Of a DNA stretch of 33,883 nucleotides, positions 1 to 7,337 are shown piece by piece. The position numbers were made by a program, and so were the translations under genes. This DNA is from CALZJC01 sp041574955 (GTDB lineage Bacteria; Acidobacteriota; Thermoanaerobaculia; Multivoradales; JAHEKO01): the NCBI GenBank assembly GCA_041574955.1, contig JBFGNS010000027.1:1-33883 (forward strand). Direction: 5' to 3'. Position 1 is the stretch's first letter; every line of letters starts with the position of its first letter. A model generated the notes under the pieces. That model did not search any database. It saw nothing but the letters and a program-made list of their open reading frames with translations, and was not told the origin of the DNA.

Positions 1-507
1 GAAGCTGTAGTCCGGGATCGGGACGTTCTCGTTGTGGCACACCGCGCACTGCTCGGGCCCCACCTTCTCGACCAGGCCGACGGCCACCAGCTCGGAGCGC
101 TTGTACTCCTTGTTCTTGAGCGTCATGTAGCCGTCCTGGATATAGGTGCCGCCAGCGCCGTGGCACATCTCGCACCCTACGCCTACCAGCTCCGGCGTGT
201 CGGCCTCGCTGGTGAAGCCGCCCGCCTGGCCGTAGCCGGTGACGTGGCAGGAGACGCACTCGGCGTTGGTCGTGTAGTCGGCCTGCGGATCGAGACCGAG
301 CTGCTGCTTGACCTCGACGTCGACGCCCGGCTTCAGGCTGTCGAACGCCTGGGCCATCTTGGTCTCCTCCCAGGACTTGAACTCCTTGATGTGGCACTTC
401 TTGCAGTTCTTGCTGCCGACGAAGGCGTGCTCGCCGGCCGCCGCCGCGGACGCGGCCATCAGCGCGATCCCGACCAGCAGGACGGTCATACCGGAACGAC
501 GATGCAT
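1..507 (-). CDS. Cytochrome c554-like multiheme protein, 3' end missing
   Basis: The 169 codons visible encode a signal peptide (hydrophobic run at about residues 7-24, ending near AAAAG) followed by four heme c motifs: CKKCH, CVSCH, CEMCH and CAVCH. The pattern CKKCHIKEFKSWEETKMAQAF around the first heme is typical of the cytochrome c554/c-prime multiheme family, whose members carry electrons in the periplasm. The ATG at 507 is chosen because GGGAGGAG lies about five bases upstream. The frame is open to the left edge of the window, so the C-terminus and possibly more hemes are missing. It follows the bd-like oxidoreductase genes after about 210 bases and may be its periplasmic electron partner; that is inference from position only. 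The specific substrate or partner is unknown. Confidence 0.85.
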   Translation of the reverse strand, partial: MHRRSGMTVLLVGIALMAASAAAAGEHAFVGSKNCKKCHIKEFKSWEETKMAQAFDSLKPGVDVEVKQQLGLDPQADYTTNAECVSCHVTGYGQAGGFTSEADTPELVGVGCEMCHGAGGTYIQDGYMTLKNKEYKRSELVAVGLVEKVGPEQCAVCHNENVPIPDYSF

Positions 508-716
508 GGCTCTCCTCCCTCTTGTTGCGAGGCCCCGCCGGGGCTCTCGTGGCGCGTGCGCGGTGCGCTCGAGCCGAATCCTAGTCCCTCGTTGCCCTCC
601 CCTCCCCACCCCTCCGGGTGGCTCAGGGCCGCCGAGCCGGCAGCCCGAGTCCAGGCAGTGGTGACCGATGCACATCTCGCGCCACGCCGCGACCGTTTGC
701 GCTCCCTGTGCCGGGC

Positions 717-1832
717 TCAGGCCGCCTCGGCGCCCTCGGCCCGGTTGCGCAGCACCTCTCGCACCATGATGGCGACCACCCCCAGGCCGGCCACCAGCAG
801 CACCGCGAACAGCACGAAGTTGCCCCACTGCGGCGCCGACGCCAGCTCGAACCGGGAGGTGACCGGCTCGAGGTAGAGCGCCCGCACCTGGTGGCGGGTG
901 ACCGACATGATGGCGATGGTCAGGAGCATCGCGGCCAGCGTGCCGCTCACCAGTGCCGGCTTGTCGACCGGCTCGGCGACGCGCGACAGCATCATCAGCA
1001 GCCCGAGCCCGAGCAGGATGCCGGCGGTGAGCGGCCCGAGAGTCGCCGCGCCACCGCGCATCAGGCCGAGCAGCACCTCGTGCGGCAGCACGAACAGCAG
1101 CACGAAGCCGTCGAGCACCTGGGCGAGAGTGGTCCACAGGGCCCACCGCCAGCCGAAGCGCGCGATGCGCGCGTTGAGCTCGGGGTCGCGGCCGGCCCGC
1201 GCCTGGCGGACCGCCCACCACGCCACCACCAGACCGCTCATGCCGAGCCCGGCCAGGACGAAGTGGAGCAGGCGCGGAAAGTAGGCCGGGTCGGCCAGGA
1301 TGGCCCACGGGTTCTCCGCCAGCGCTGCCCACTTCTGGGGCTGCGAGTGGATCAGGTTGACCGCCACGTGCACCATGGCGATCAACAGGAACATCACCGC
1401 CGCCGCCACCAGCCAGCCGCCACCGCCACTCTTCGACGAGGCGCCGCGGAACTTGTAGACGTAGACCGCGTAGTAGCCCGCCATCAGCATGGCCAGGAAG
1501 CCGAGCCAGACCCAGCCGATCAGGATGGTCGCGGTGTAGAAGTACTGCTGGTAGATCAGCTGGATGAAGAGCAGCGGCGCGATGCCTGTGGTGATGGTGA
1601 GCGAGATGCCGTAGGTGTTGATGCCGACCAGCCGGTTGGCCAGCACGGCCCGCGGGTCGCCCGCATCGCCGCCGGCCGCCAGCCGTCCGATGGCCGCCAG
1701 GATGGTGCCGCCGAGCGTCAGGTTCATGAACAGCGCGTGCAGGAAGAACGTGAAGACCAGCAGCACGTGGAACAGCCAGGCCGGCGCCGGCAGCGGCATC
1801 GGGTCGACGGCCGGAACCAGGTCGGGGCTCAC
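717..1832 (-). CDS. Cytochrome bd-like membrane subunit (CydA-like, no heme c domain)
   Basis: A 371-residue polytopic membrane protein with about eight to nine hydrophobic segments, resembling the membrane part of cytochrome bd subunit I. The first segment (LFHVLLVFTFFLHALFMNLTLGG) carries histidines spaced like heme ligands of that superfamily. No CXXCH motif is present. The GTG start at 1832 overlaps the stop of the upstream gene in a GTGA arrangement and has GGGAG seven bases upstream; the later ATG at 1799 has no ribosome binding site. The overlap implies translational coupling with the CydA-cytochrome c fusion at 1829-3175, so the two probably form one complex in the cytoplasmic membrane. 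Whether it reduces oxygen, oxidises quinol or serves as an exit for electrons to periplasmic cytochromes cannot be told from sequence; divergent bd-like families with uncertain substrates are known. Confidence 0.7.
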   Translation of the reverse strand: MSPDLVPAVDPMPLPAPAWLFHVLLVFTFFLHALFMNLTLGGTILAAIGRLAAGGDAGDPRAVLANRLVGINTYGISLTITTGIAPLLFIQLIYQQYFYTATILIGWVWLGFLAMLMAGYYAVYVYKFRGASSKSGGGGWLVAAAVMFLLIAMVHVAVNLIHSQPQKWAALAENPWAILADPAYFPRLLHFVLAGLGMSGLVVAWWAVRQARAGRDPELNARIARFGWRWALWTTLAQVLDGFVLLFVLPHEVLLGLMRGGAATLGPLTAGILLGLGLLMMLSRVAEPVDKPALVSGTLAAMLLTIAIMSVTRHQVRALYLEPVTSRFELASAPQWGNFVLFAVLLVAGLGVVAIMVREVLRNRAEGAEAA

Positions 1833-3175
1833 GGCTGCGCTCCCGCGGCGACCGCCTCGGGCGGCGCCGCCAGCGAGGAGAGGTAGGCCGCCAGGGCCTC
1901 GAGCTCCTCCTCGGTGCCGACGAACGGCGGCATGAACGGGTAGTCGAGGGCGGCCTTGTCGACCGCCTCGCCGGCGGTGTACTCCTCGCCCTGCGCCCAC
2001 AGCGCCCACAGGTTGGCCTCGATGAAGTCGGGGTCGACCAGCGGCCGGATCGCCTGGTAGCCGTCGAGGGTGTGGCAGCTGGCGCACTGGGCCAGAAAGA
2101 CGGCGCGGCCGACGCTCTCAGGGTCATTCGCTGCCTGGTGCGCCGCCCAGCGTGCCTTGGACAGGCTGCCCTCCTGGTTCAAGCGCTCGATCTCGGACAC
2201 CAGCACGCCGTTCGAGAACATGTAGTCGTGGATCAAGAACGGCTTGCGCACCCCCTCGCGCAGCCGCTCGTAGCCGCCGAAAAAGGCGAAGCAGGCGATC
2301 ATCAGGACCGCCGCCAGCGGCGCGCGCATCACCCGCGGCGCCGCCACCATCAGGAGCGCGCCCAGCGCCAGCGCCGCGGCCAGCGCCCACAGCAGGAAGC
2401 CGCGGGTGTCCGCCAGGGTGGCCAGCCCCGGCGCCTCACCCAGAAACAGGGCGCGCACCGGATCGGGTAGCGCCGCCTCCCACCAGCGGTAGCCGGAGTA
2501 GGCGATCGCCACTCCCGCCACGAGCCACCAGCCGAGATAGCGCAGCAGCCGGGGGCGGTCGGCGACGGCCGCCTTGAGCGCCGGGAAGACCATGAACGCC
2601 ACCGCCATCAGCAGCACGATGCCGGTGCGCAGCGCGAGGCCCGGCCAGTAGGTGGGGTTGAAGAAGCCGTCCCAGAACCGTCCGGTCTCGAGCCAGCGGC
2701 CGGGGGTCAGCTGGAAGGTGATGATGCCGTTGATCACCACCATGGACAGGTAGGCGGTGACGAAGTAGAGCCAGCCGATCGCGACGTGGGTGCGCTTGGC
2801 GATCTTGTCCCAGGTGGCGTAGTAGACCAGCGCCGCCACGATCTCGACGATGAAGAAGACCCACTCGATCGCCCAGCCCCAGACATAGGTGCGGATCAGC
2901 GCCGAGATCGTCGCCGGCGCCACCAGCCCGGCAACCACCCAGATGCCGACTCCGCTGATGGCGCCGAATATGGTCGACACCAGGATCAGCATCAGCGACG
3001 AGCGGCGTGCCAGCTCGCGCAGCTCGAAGTCGCCACGCCGCACCGCCAGCGTCTCGGTGACGGCGATCACCAGCCCGCCGCCGATGGCGAAATGGGAGAC
3101 GATGACGTGGCTGACGGCCACGACGCCCATCAGTACGCCGCCGCCCAACGCCACTTCGAAGAACGGGTAGTCCAT
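1829..3175 (-). CDS. Cytochrome bd-like subunit I fused to a C-terminal cytochrome c domain
   Basis: A 448-residue protein. The first 310 residues or so form about eight to nine membrane segments resembling CydA; the first carries SHVIVSHFAIGG, with histidines placed as in heme-binding helices. A single class I cytochrome c domain follows: CASCH at residues 364-368 and a likely axial methionine in FMPPF near residue 415. Canonical quinol-oxidising CydA has no heme c domain, so this belongs to the divergent bd-like families with a C-terminal cytochrome c. The domain would face the periplasm and exchange electrons with soluble cytochromes. The ATG at 3175 is preceded by GGAGG at twelve bases, slightly long. 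It is the first gene of a two-gene unit, overlapping the next by four bases. An inner-membrane electron gate for the cytochrome network is an inference. Confidence 0.75.
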   Translation of the reverse strand: MDYPFFEVALGGGVLMGVVAVSHVIVSHFAIGGGLVIAVTETLAVRRGDFELRELARRSSLMLILVSTIFGAISGVGIWVVAGLVAPATISALIRTYVWGWAIEWVFFIVEIVAALVYYATWDKIAKRTHVAIGWLYFVTAYLSMVVINGIITFQLTPGRWLETGRFWDGFFNPTYWPGLALRTGIVLLMAVAFMVFPALKAAVADRPRLLRYLGWWLVAGVAIAYSGYRWWEAALPDPVRALFLGEAPGLATLADTRGFLLWALAAALALGALLMVAAPRVMRAPLAAVLMIACFAFFGGYERLREGVRKPFLIHDYMFSNGVLVSEIERLNQEGSLSKARWAAHQAANDPESVGRAVFLAQCASCHTLDGYQAIRPLVDPDFIEANLWALWAQGEEYTAGEAVDKAALDYPFMPPFVGTEEELEALAAYLSSLAAPPEAVAAGAQP

Positions 3176-3230
3176 ACGACGTGTAATCCTCCGGTTGGGC
3201 GTCCGGGGCCGCCGGTGGATGTCCTGCTGG

Positions 3231-3920
3231 CTAGCCGCGGCCGAGCGATTCGATCATCGAGCGGAAGGCCTGGCGCTGCGTCTCCACGGTGGCTCTCGGC
3301 CCGGTGAACTTGAAGAACCAGTTGGCGTCGCCGCCCTCGGCGATGGCACCCAGCAGCATGTGGTCCTCGAGCTCGGCGCTGGGGCCGCCCATCATCGTCA
3401 TGCCGCCGCTGTAGGTGCCGCGGACCTCGGTCAGCAGCACCGGAACGCCGCCGACCTCGATGCGCTCGGTCTTCATCGCCTCGACCGGCGACCGGCCGTC
3501 GGGCTGTCTGAACTGGTTGGCCCAGCGCTCGGCGTTGGCCATGGCGTCACCTCCCTGCCCGGGTCCGAAGTAGAAGACCACCAGCTCTCCGTCGCCGCCC
3601 GGCCCGGGAACGCGGTACTGCGCCCGGCGCATGGCGGAGGAGGGGGTCTCGGCGACCCAGTCGGCTGGCGCCTGCCACACCAGGCCGGCGGCGCCGCTGC
3701 CGCTGCCCGGGGGCGGCGGGACGATCAGGCTCTCGGCGCTGGAAGAGGGGACGGGAGGGTGGCCGGCGGGCAGCTCGGCGGCCTGCTGTGCCGCCGGGTC
3801 TCCGGCTGCCTGCTCGGGTTCCGCGCCCGGCGCGCTCTCGGTGCCCGGGCCGCCGCAAGCCGGCAGGATGATGCAGGCCAGGGCACAGATCCAAAGGGCC
3901 AGGGTGCGATTCGAGTGCAT
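3231..3920 (-). CDS. Putative lipoprotein of unknown function
   Basis: A 229-residue protein with a lipoprotein signal: a hydrophobic stretch at residues 7-21 ending in the lipobox LPAC, with Cys22 as the lipidated residue. Residues 23-75 are a low-complexity Pro/Ala/Gly/Ser/Glu linker. The remaining 150 residues form a compact domain beginning near LVWQAPADWV and containing a run around FYFGPGQGG, a stretch of the type seen in uncharacterised secreted proteins; I do not recognise a named family. There are no heme motifs. The ATG at 3920 has GGGAG upstream. It sits between the spermidine-synthase-like fusion (139-base gap) and the bd-like oxidoreductase (55-base gap), so it may be co-transcribed with the latter, but no function follows from that. 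Confidence 0.75.
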   Translation of the reverse strand: MHSNRTLALWICALACIILPACGGPGTESAPGAEPEQAAGDPAAQQAAELPAGHPPVPSSSAESLIVPPPPGSGSGAAGLVWQAPADWVAETPSSAMRRAQYRVPGPGGDGELVVFYFGPGQGGDAMANAERWANQFRQPDGRSPVEAMKTERIEVGGVPVLLTEVRGTYSGGMTMMGGPSAELEDHMLLGAIAEGGDANWFFKFTGPRATVETQRQAFRSMIESLGRG

Positions 3921-4059
3921 GCGGGTTCTCCCGGGTCAGATCAAGCTTGGAAGGGTCGGGTGGCGCCGGTCGCCCGGTCCGCCAGCCGCATTGTACCGCT
4001 GCCGGTGGGGCGGCGGCGACGCGTCGGGCGTTGCCGGCGGCGGCGGGCGCGAGCCCTCT

Positions 4060-7000
4060 CTAGCGCGGCCGGCCGCGAGCGGAGCTGGCGGCGGGCTGCT
4101 CGAAGCGCGGCTCTTCCGACAGCGCTTCGAGGTCGGGGTCGGCTGCGAGGTCAGCCGCCGGGAGCCCGCGTTCGATGGCTCGCTGCAGGGCGGCCAGCGC
4201 GGCGCCGCGGTCGCCTTCGGCGAGCTCCAGGCGCGCCAGATCGCGGTAGCTGGCGGCGACGCTCCGGTGGGCTTCGCCGAGGGCTCGCGAGCGGATCCGC
4301 AGCGCCCGCTCGAGGGCGCTGCGCGCCTCGCCGAGCTCGCCCACCGCCAGCAGCAGGGTGCCCAGCTCGGCGAGGCCGTCGGCGAGCCGCGGGCTCGCCG
4401 GCCCCAGCAGCTGCTCGCGCAGCTCGGTCAGCGCGCGGCGCGGTGCCAGCAGACGCGGGGCGAGCGCGACCGCGGCCTCCATCTCCGCCAGCGCGGCTTG
4501 CGCCGCGCCGGTTCGCGCCAGCGTGAGGCCGTGGTAGTAGCGGACCTCGCCGTCGGCCGGGTAGATCCTGGCGGCCGTACCGATCAGGGCCAGGGCGTCG
4601 CTGAACTCGCCGCGCAGGTAGTGCACGCCGGCGAGGTTCCAGTAGTACGACTGCACCTGGCGCCGCAGATTGTCGTTCCAGGGAGCGGTGCGCAGGGCGG
4701 CGTCGTAGCGGCGAGCGATCTGGTGGTGTGGACGGCCCTCGAGCTGCCCGGCGAAACCGTCGAGATAGGCGTCCTCGGCCTGCCAGACAGCGGCCAGCCG
4801 GGCCGTCACGCCGCCGGGCAGGCGCTCCATGAGGCCCGACAGGCCGCCGGTCCGCCGCAGGCCGACCAGGAACGCATGGTTCCGCAGCACCCTGTCGTTG
4901 ACCGGCTCGGCGTAGTCGGCGGGGGAGTAGAACTCGTAGTAGGGATGCTCGAGGCTGTTCTGCAGCTCGCCGTCGGTGGCCGCGAGCAGCGCGCTCTGGT
5001 CGGCCACGTAGTGGGCCAGCACCGACTCCGCCGTGGTGAGGCCGTACTTGCGCCAACCGTCGAAGGCGGAGCCCTCCGCCTCCAGCGTCTCGCTCATCCG
5101 CCGGGGGTCGATCTCGAGCGCGGCGAGCGAGCCGGTGACGAAGGTGCTGGTCAGCGCCACCTTGCCGGCCGGCGGGAAGTACCAGGCCGTCACGTGCGGG
5201 AAGGCGCGGACGAAGGTCGCCAGAATCATCCGGTACTGGCCGGGCGGCAGGTCGTTGGGGATCCACTGGATGACCATGCCGCGCGCGCTCAGGCGGGAGC
5301 GCAGCAGCCGGTAGTACTCGGTGGAGTAGGAGAAGCCGTTGGAAGCGTAGTTGTCGGCCGTCTTCTCGTCCGCCGAGACGATGTCGAACCGCTCACTGCC
5401 GGTGCGCAGGAAGCTGGTGACGTCGTCGATCACGACCTCGGTGCGCGGATCGTGCAGCACGTCGTGACTCTCGGCCGCGAAGTAGGCCGCCCCTTCGACG
5501 ACGCTCGGCTCGATCTCGATGCCGACAAGGCGCCTGACGGCTGGGTGGCGGGCGCTCTCGCCGGCCAAGATGCCCGAGCCGAGACCGACCGTGAGCTCCG
5601 ACTCGTAGCTGTCGAGCAGCAGCTTGGTCAGGTGCGCCAGCACCTGCTGCTTGTAGTCGGTGGCGCCGCTGCCGCCGATCACGATGCCGTCGATGCTCAT
5701 CCGCTTCTCGCCGGAGCCCGGGTCCTGGAACACCTTGGTGGTGCCGGACAGGCCCTCGCGGTAGTACAGCACCCGGTCGGCGGCAGTCTGCCCCTGCGAA
5801 GGGAACTGGAAGCCGAACGAAACGCCCGCCAGCAGCACGGCGGCGCCGACGAACGCCGCCGGCAGCGCGAAGCGCAGCGGCGCGAGGCGGCGGGAGCGCG
5901 CCAGCAGGATGAAGCCGCCGAGCGCCAGATTGAGGGCGGCCATCAGGACGATGCCCCTCTGGATGCCGTAGCGCGGCAGCAGCAGCGCTCCCGGCGCCAG
6001 CGCGCCCAGAACGTTGCCCACCGTGTTCGCCGCGTAGACCGTGCCGACGTCGCTGCCCGTGCGCCGCAGGTCGCGGAGGTAGATCCTGCCTGCCAGCGGA
6101 AAGGTGGCTCCGATCAGGGTCGCCGGCACCAGCATCACCATCAGCGCCACCAAGAAGCGCGACAGCACGAGCAGCGGCAGCTCGCCCGCGGTGCGCCCCA
6201 GCAGCCCGCGCAGCACGTCCGACTCGACGACGGAGAACAGCACCGGCAGCGCCACCGCCGACGAGGCTCCGATGAGGATCTGGAGCCAGGCAAACCAGCG
6301 CATGTGCCCGATCGGGCGGTCGACGGCGAACCGGATCAGGTAACCGCCGGCGGCGAGGCCGGAGAGAAACGCCACCAGCATCATGGTGAATGCGTAGGTC
6401 GAGTTGCCCACCAAGTGGACCAGCGAGCGCGTCCAGTAGACCTCGTAGGCGAACGAGGTGAAGCCGGAGAGGCCGACCGCCCACAGCAGCCAGCGGCGCC
6501 CGGACTCCGCGGCCGGCGGGCGTACCCCGATCGTGGCCGGCACGGCGGTCCGCGAGGGCGCGGTCTGGCCCACGGCGGAGCCGCCCGCAGCCGCCGAGGC
6601 GAACCAGGCGGCCAGCCCGATGGCCAGGTTGCAGCCGACCGCCAGGTAGATCGATCGGTGGATGCCGAGGGTGCCGATCAGCAGGAAGCCGGCCGCCAGG
6701 CTGCCGGCCACGGCGCCGGCGGTGTTGACGGCGTACAGCGTGCTCAGGCCGCCGCCCGCCCGGTCGAGCCGGGTGATGACGAAGCGCGCCAGGATCGGCA
6801 GGGTGGCACCCATCAGGACGGTGGGCACCAGGACGAGCGTGAAGGCCACGACGAACCGCAGAACGGCGAGGAGCGGCGCGGCCTCCCCGACGACGCCGTA
6901 CAGCCAGGCGTAGAGCGAGCCGGTGCGGTCGATGGCGAGCGTCGATACCAGGGCGGCGACACCGATGCCGATCTCATAGAGGGCGTAGAGACGCAGCGGG

Positions 7001-7194
7001 TTGCGCCGGCGGTCCGCAACCCTGCCGAGCCAGTAGCTCCCCAGGGCCAAACCCGCCATGAACGCCGCCAGCACGGTCGCCACGGCCAGCACCGTGCTGC
7101 CGAAGATCTGGCTCAGCATGCGCGACCAGACCACCTCGTAGACCAGTCCGCACGCCCCGGAGAGGAAGAACAGGGTGAGGACGGCAGCTCTCAT
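4060..7194 (-). CDS. Polytopic membrane / spermidine-synthase-like / TPR fusion protein
   Basis: A 1044-residue protein with three parts. Residues 1-455 are membrane-embedded and internally duplicated: the first half begins LSGACGLVYEVVWSR and the second repeats it as LSGFTSFAYEVYWTR (about residues 237-252), as in fused MFS/spermidine synthase proteins. Residues 470-800 are a Rossmann fold resembling spermidine synthase, with a glycine loop VGLGSG near 536 and IEIEP after it. The acidic residue of the usual GGGDG loop is absent and the DSTDP-type active site reads SADEKT, so aminopropyl transfer is doubtful. Residues 830-1040 look like tetratricopeptide repeats. The ATG at 7194 starts directly at the first membrane segment; no clear ribosome binding site is visible. 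It lies 143 bases after the 28-heme cytochrome gene. Function is unknown; a membrane assembly or modification role is possible. Confidence 0.75.
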   Translation of the reverse strand: MRAAVLTLFFLSGACGLVYEVVWSRMLSQIFGSTVLAVATVLAAFMAGLALGSYWLGRVADRRRNPLRLYALYEIGIGVAALVSTLAIDRTGSLYAWLYGVVGEAAPLLAVLRFVVAFTLVLVPTVLMGATLPILARFVITRLDRAGGGLSTLYAVNTAGAVAGSLAAGFLLIGTLGIHRSIYLAVGCNLAIGLAAWFASAAAGGSAVGQTAPSRTAVPATIGVRPPAAESGRRWLLWAVGLSGFTSFAYEVYWTRSLVHLVGNSTYAFTMMLVAFLSGLAAGGYLIRFAVDRPIGHMRWFAWLQILIGASSAVALPVLFSVVESDVLRGLLGRTAGELPLLVLSRFLVALMVMLVPATLIGATFPLAGRIYLRDLRRTGSDVGTVYAANTVGNVLGALAPGALLLPRYGIQRGIVLMAALNLALGGFILLARSRRLAPLRFALPAAFVGAAVLLAGVSFGFQFPSQGQTAADRVLYYREGLSGTTKVFQDPGSGEKRMSIDGIVIGGSGATDYKQQVLAHLTKLLLDSYESELTVGLGSGILAGESARHPAVRRLVGIEIEPSVVEGAAYFAAESHDVLHDPRTEVVIDDVTSFLRTGSERFDIVSADEKTADNYASNGFSYSTEYYRLLRSRLSARGMVIQWIPNDLPPGQYRMILATFVRAFPHVTAWYFPPAGKVALTSTFVTGSLAALEIDPRRMSETLEAEGSAFDGWRKYGLTTAESVLAHYVADQSALLAATDGELQNSLEHPYYEFYSPADYAEPVNDRVLRNHAFLVGLRRTGGLSGLMERLPGGVTARLAAVWQAEDAYLDGFAGQLEGRPHHQIARRYDAALRTAPWNDNLRRQVQSYYWNLAGVHYLRGEFSDALALIGTAARIYPADGEVRYYHGLTLARTGAAQAALAEMEAAVALAPRLLAPRRALTELREQLLGPASPRLADGLAELGTLLLAVGELGEARSALERALRIRSRALGEAHRSVAASYRDLARLELAEGDRGAALAALQRAIERGLPAADLAADPDLEALSEEPRFEQPAASSARGRPR

Positions 7195-7337
7195 GGGCGG
7201 CGGCGCACCGGCTCGCCCTCGGGCCCCGGAGCGCCGGGCAGATTGTTCCACGCGCGGCCGCCGCCGCGGTGCGCACCCCACCCGCCGAGCCGGGGTCGAC
7301 GGCGCCCCGGCCGGCGGCAGGCGGGCGAGAGGAGGGG

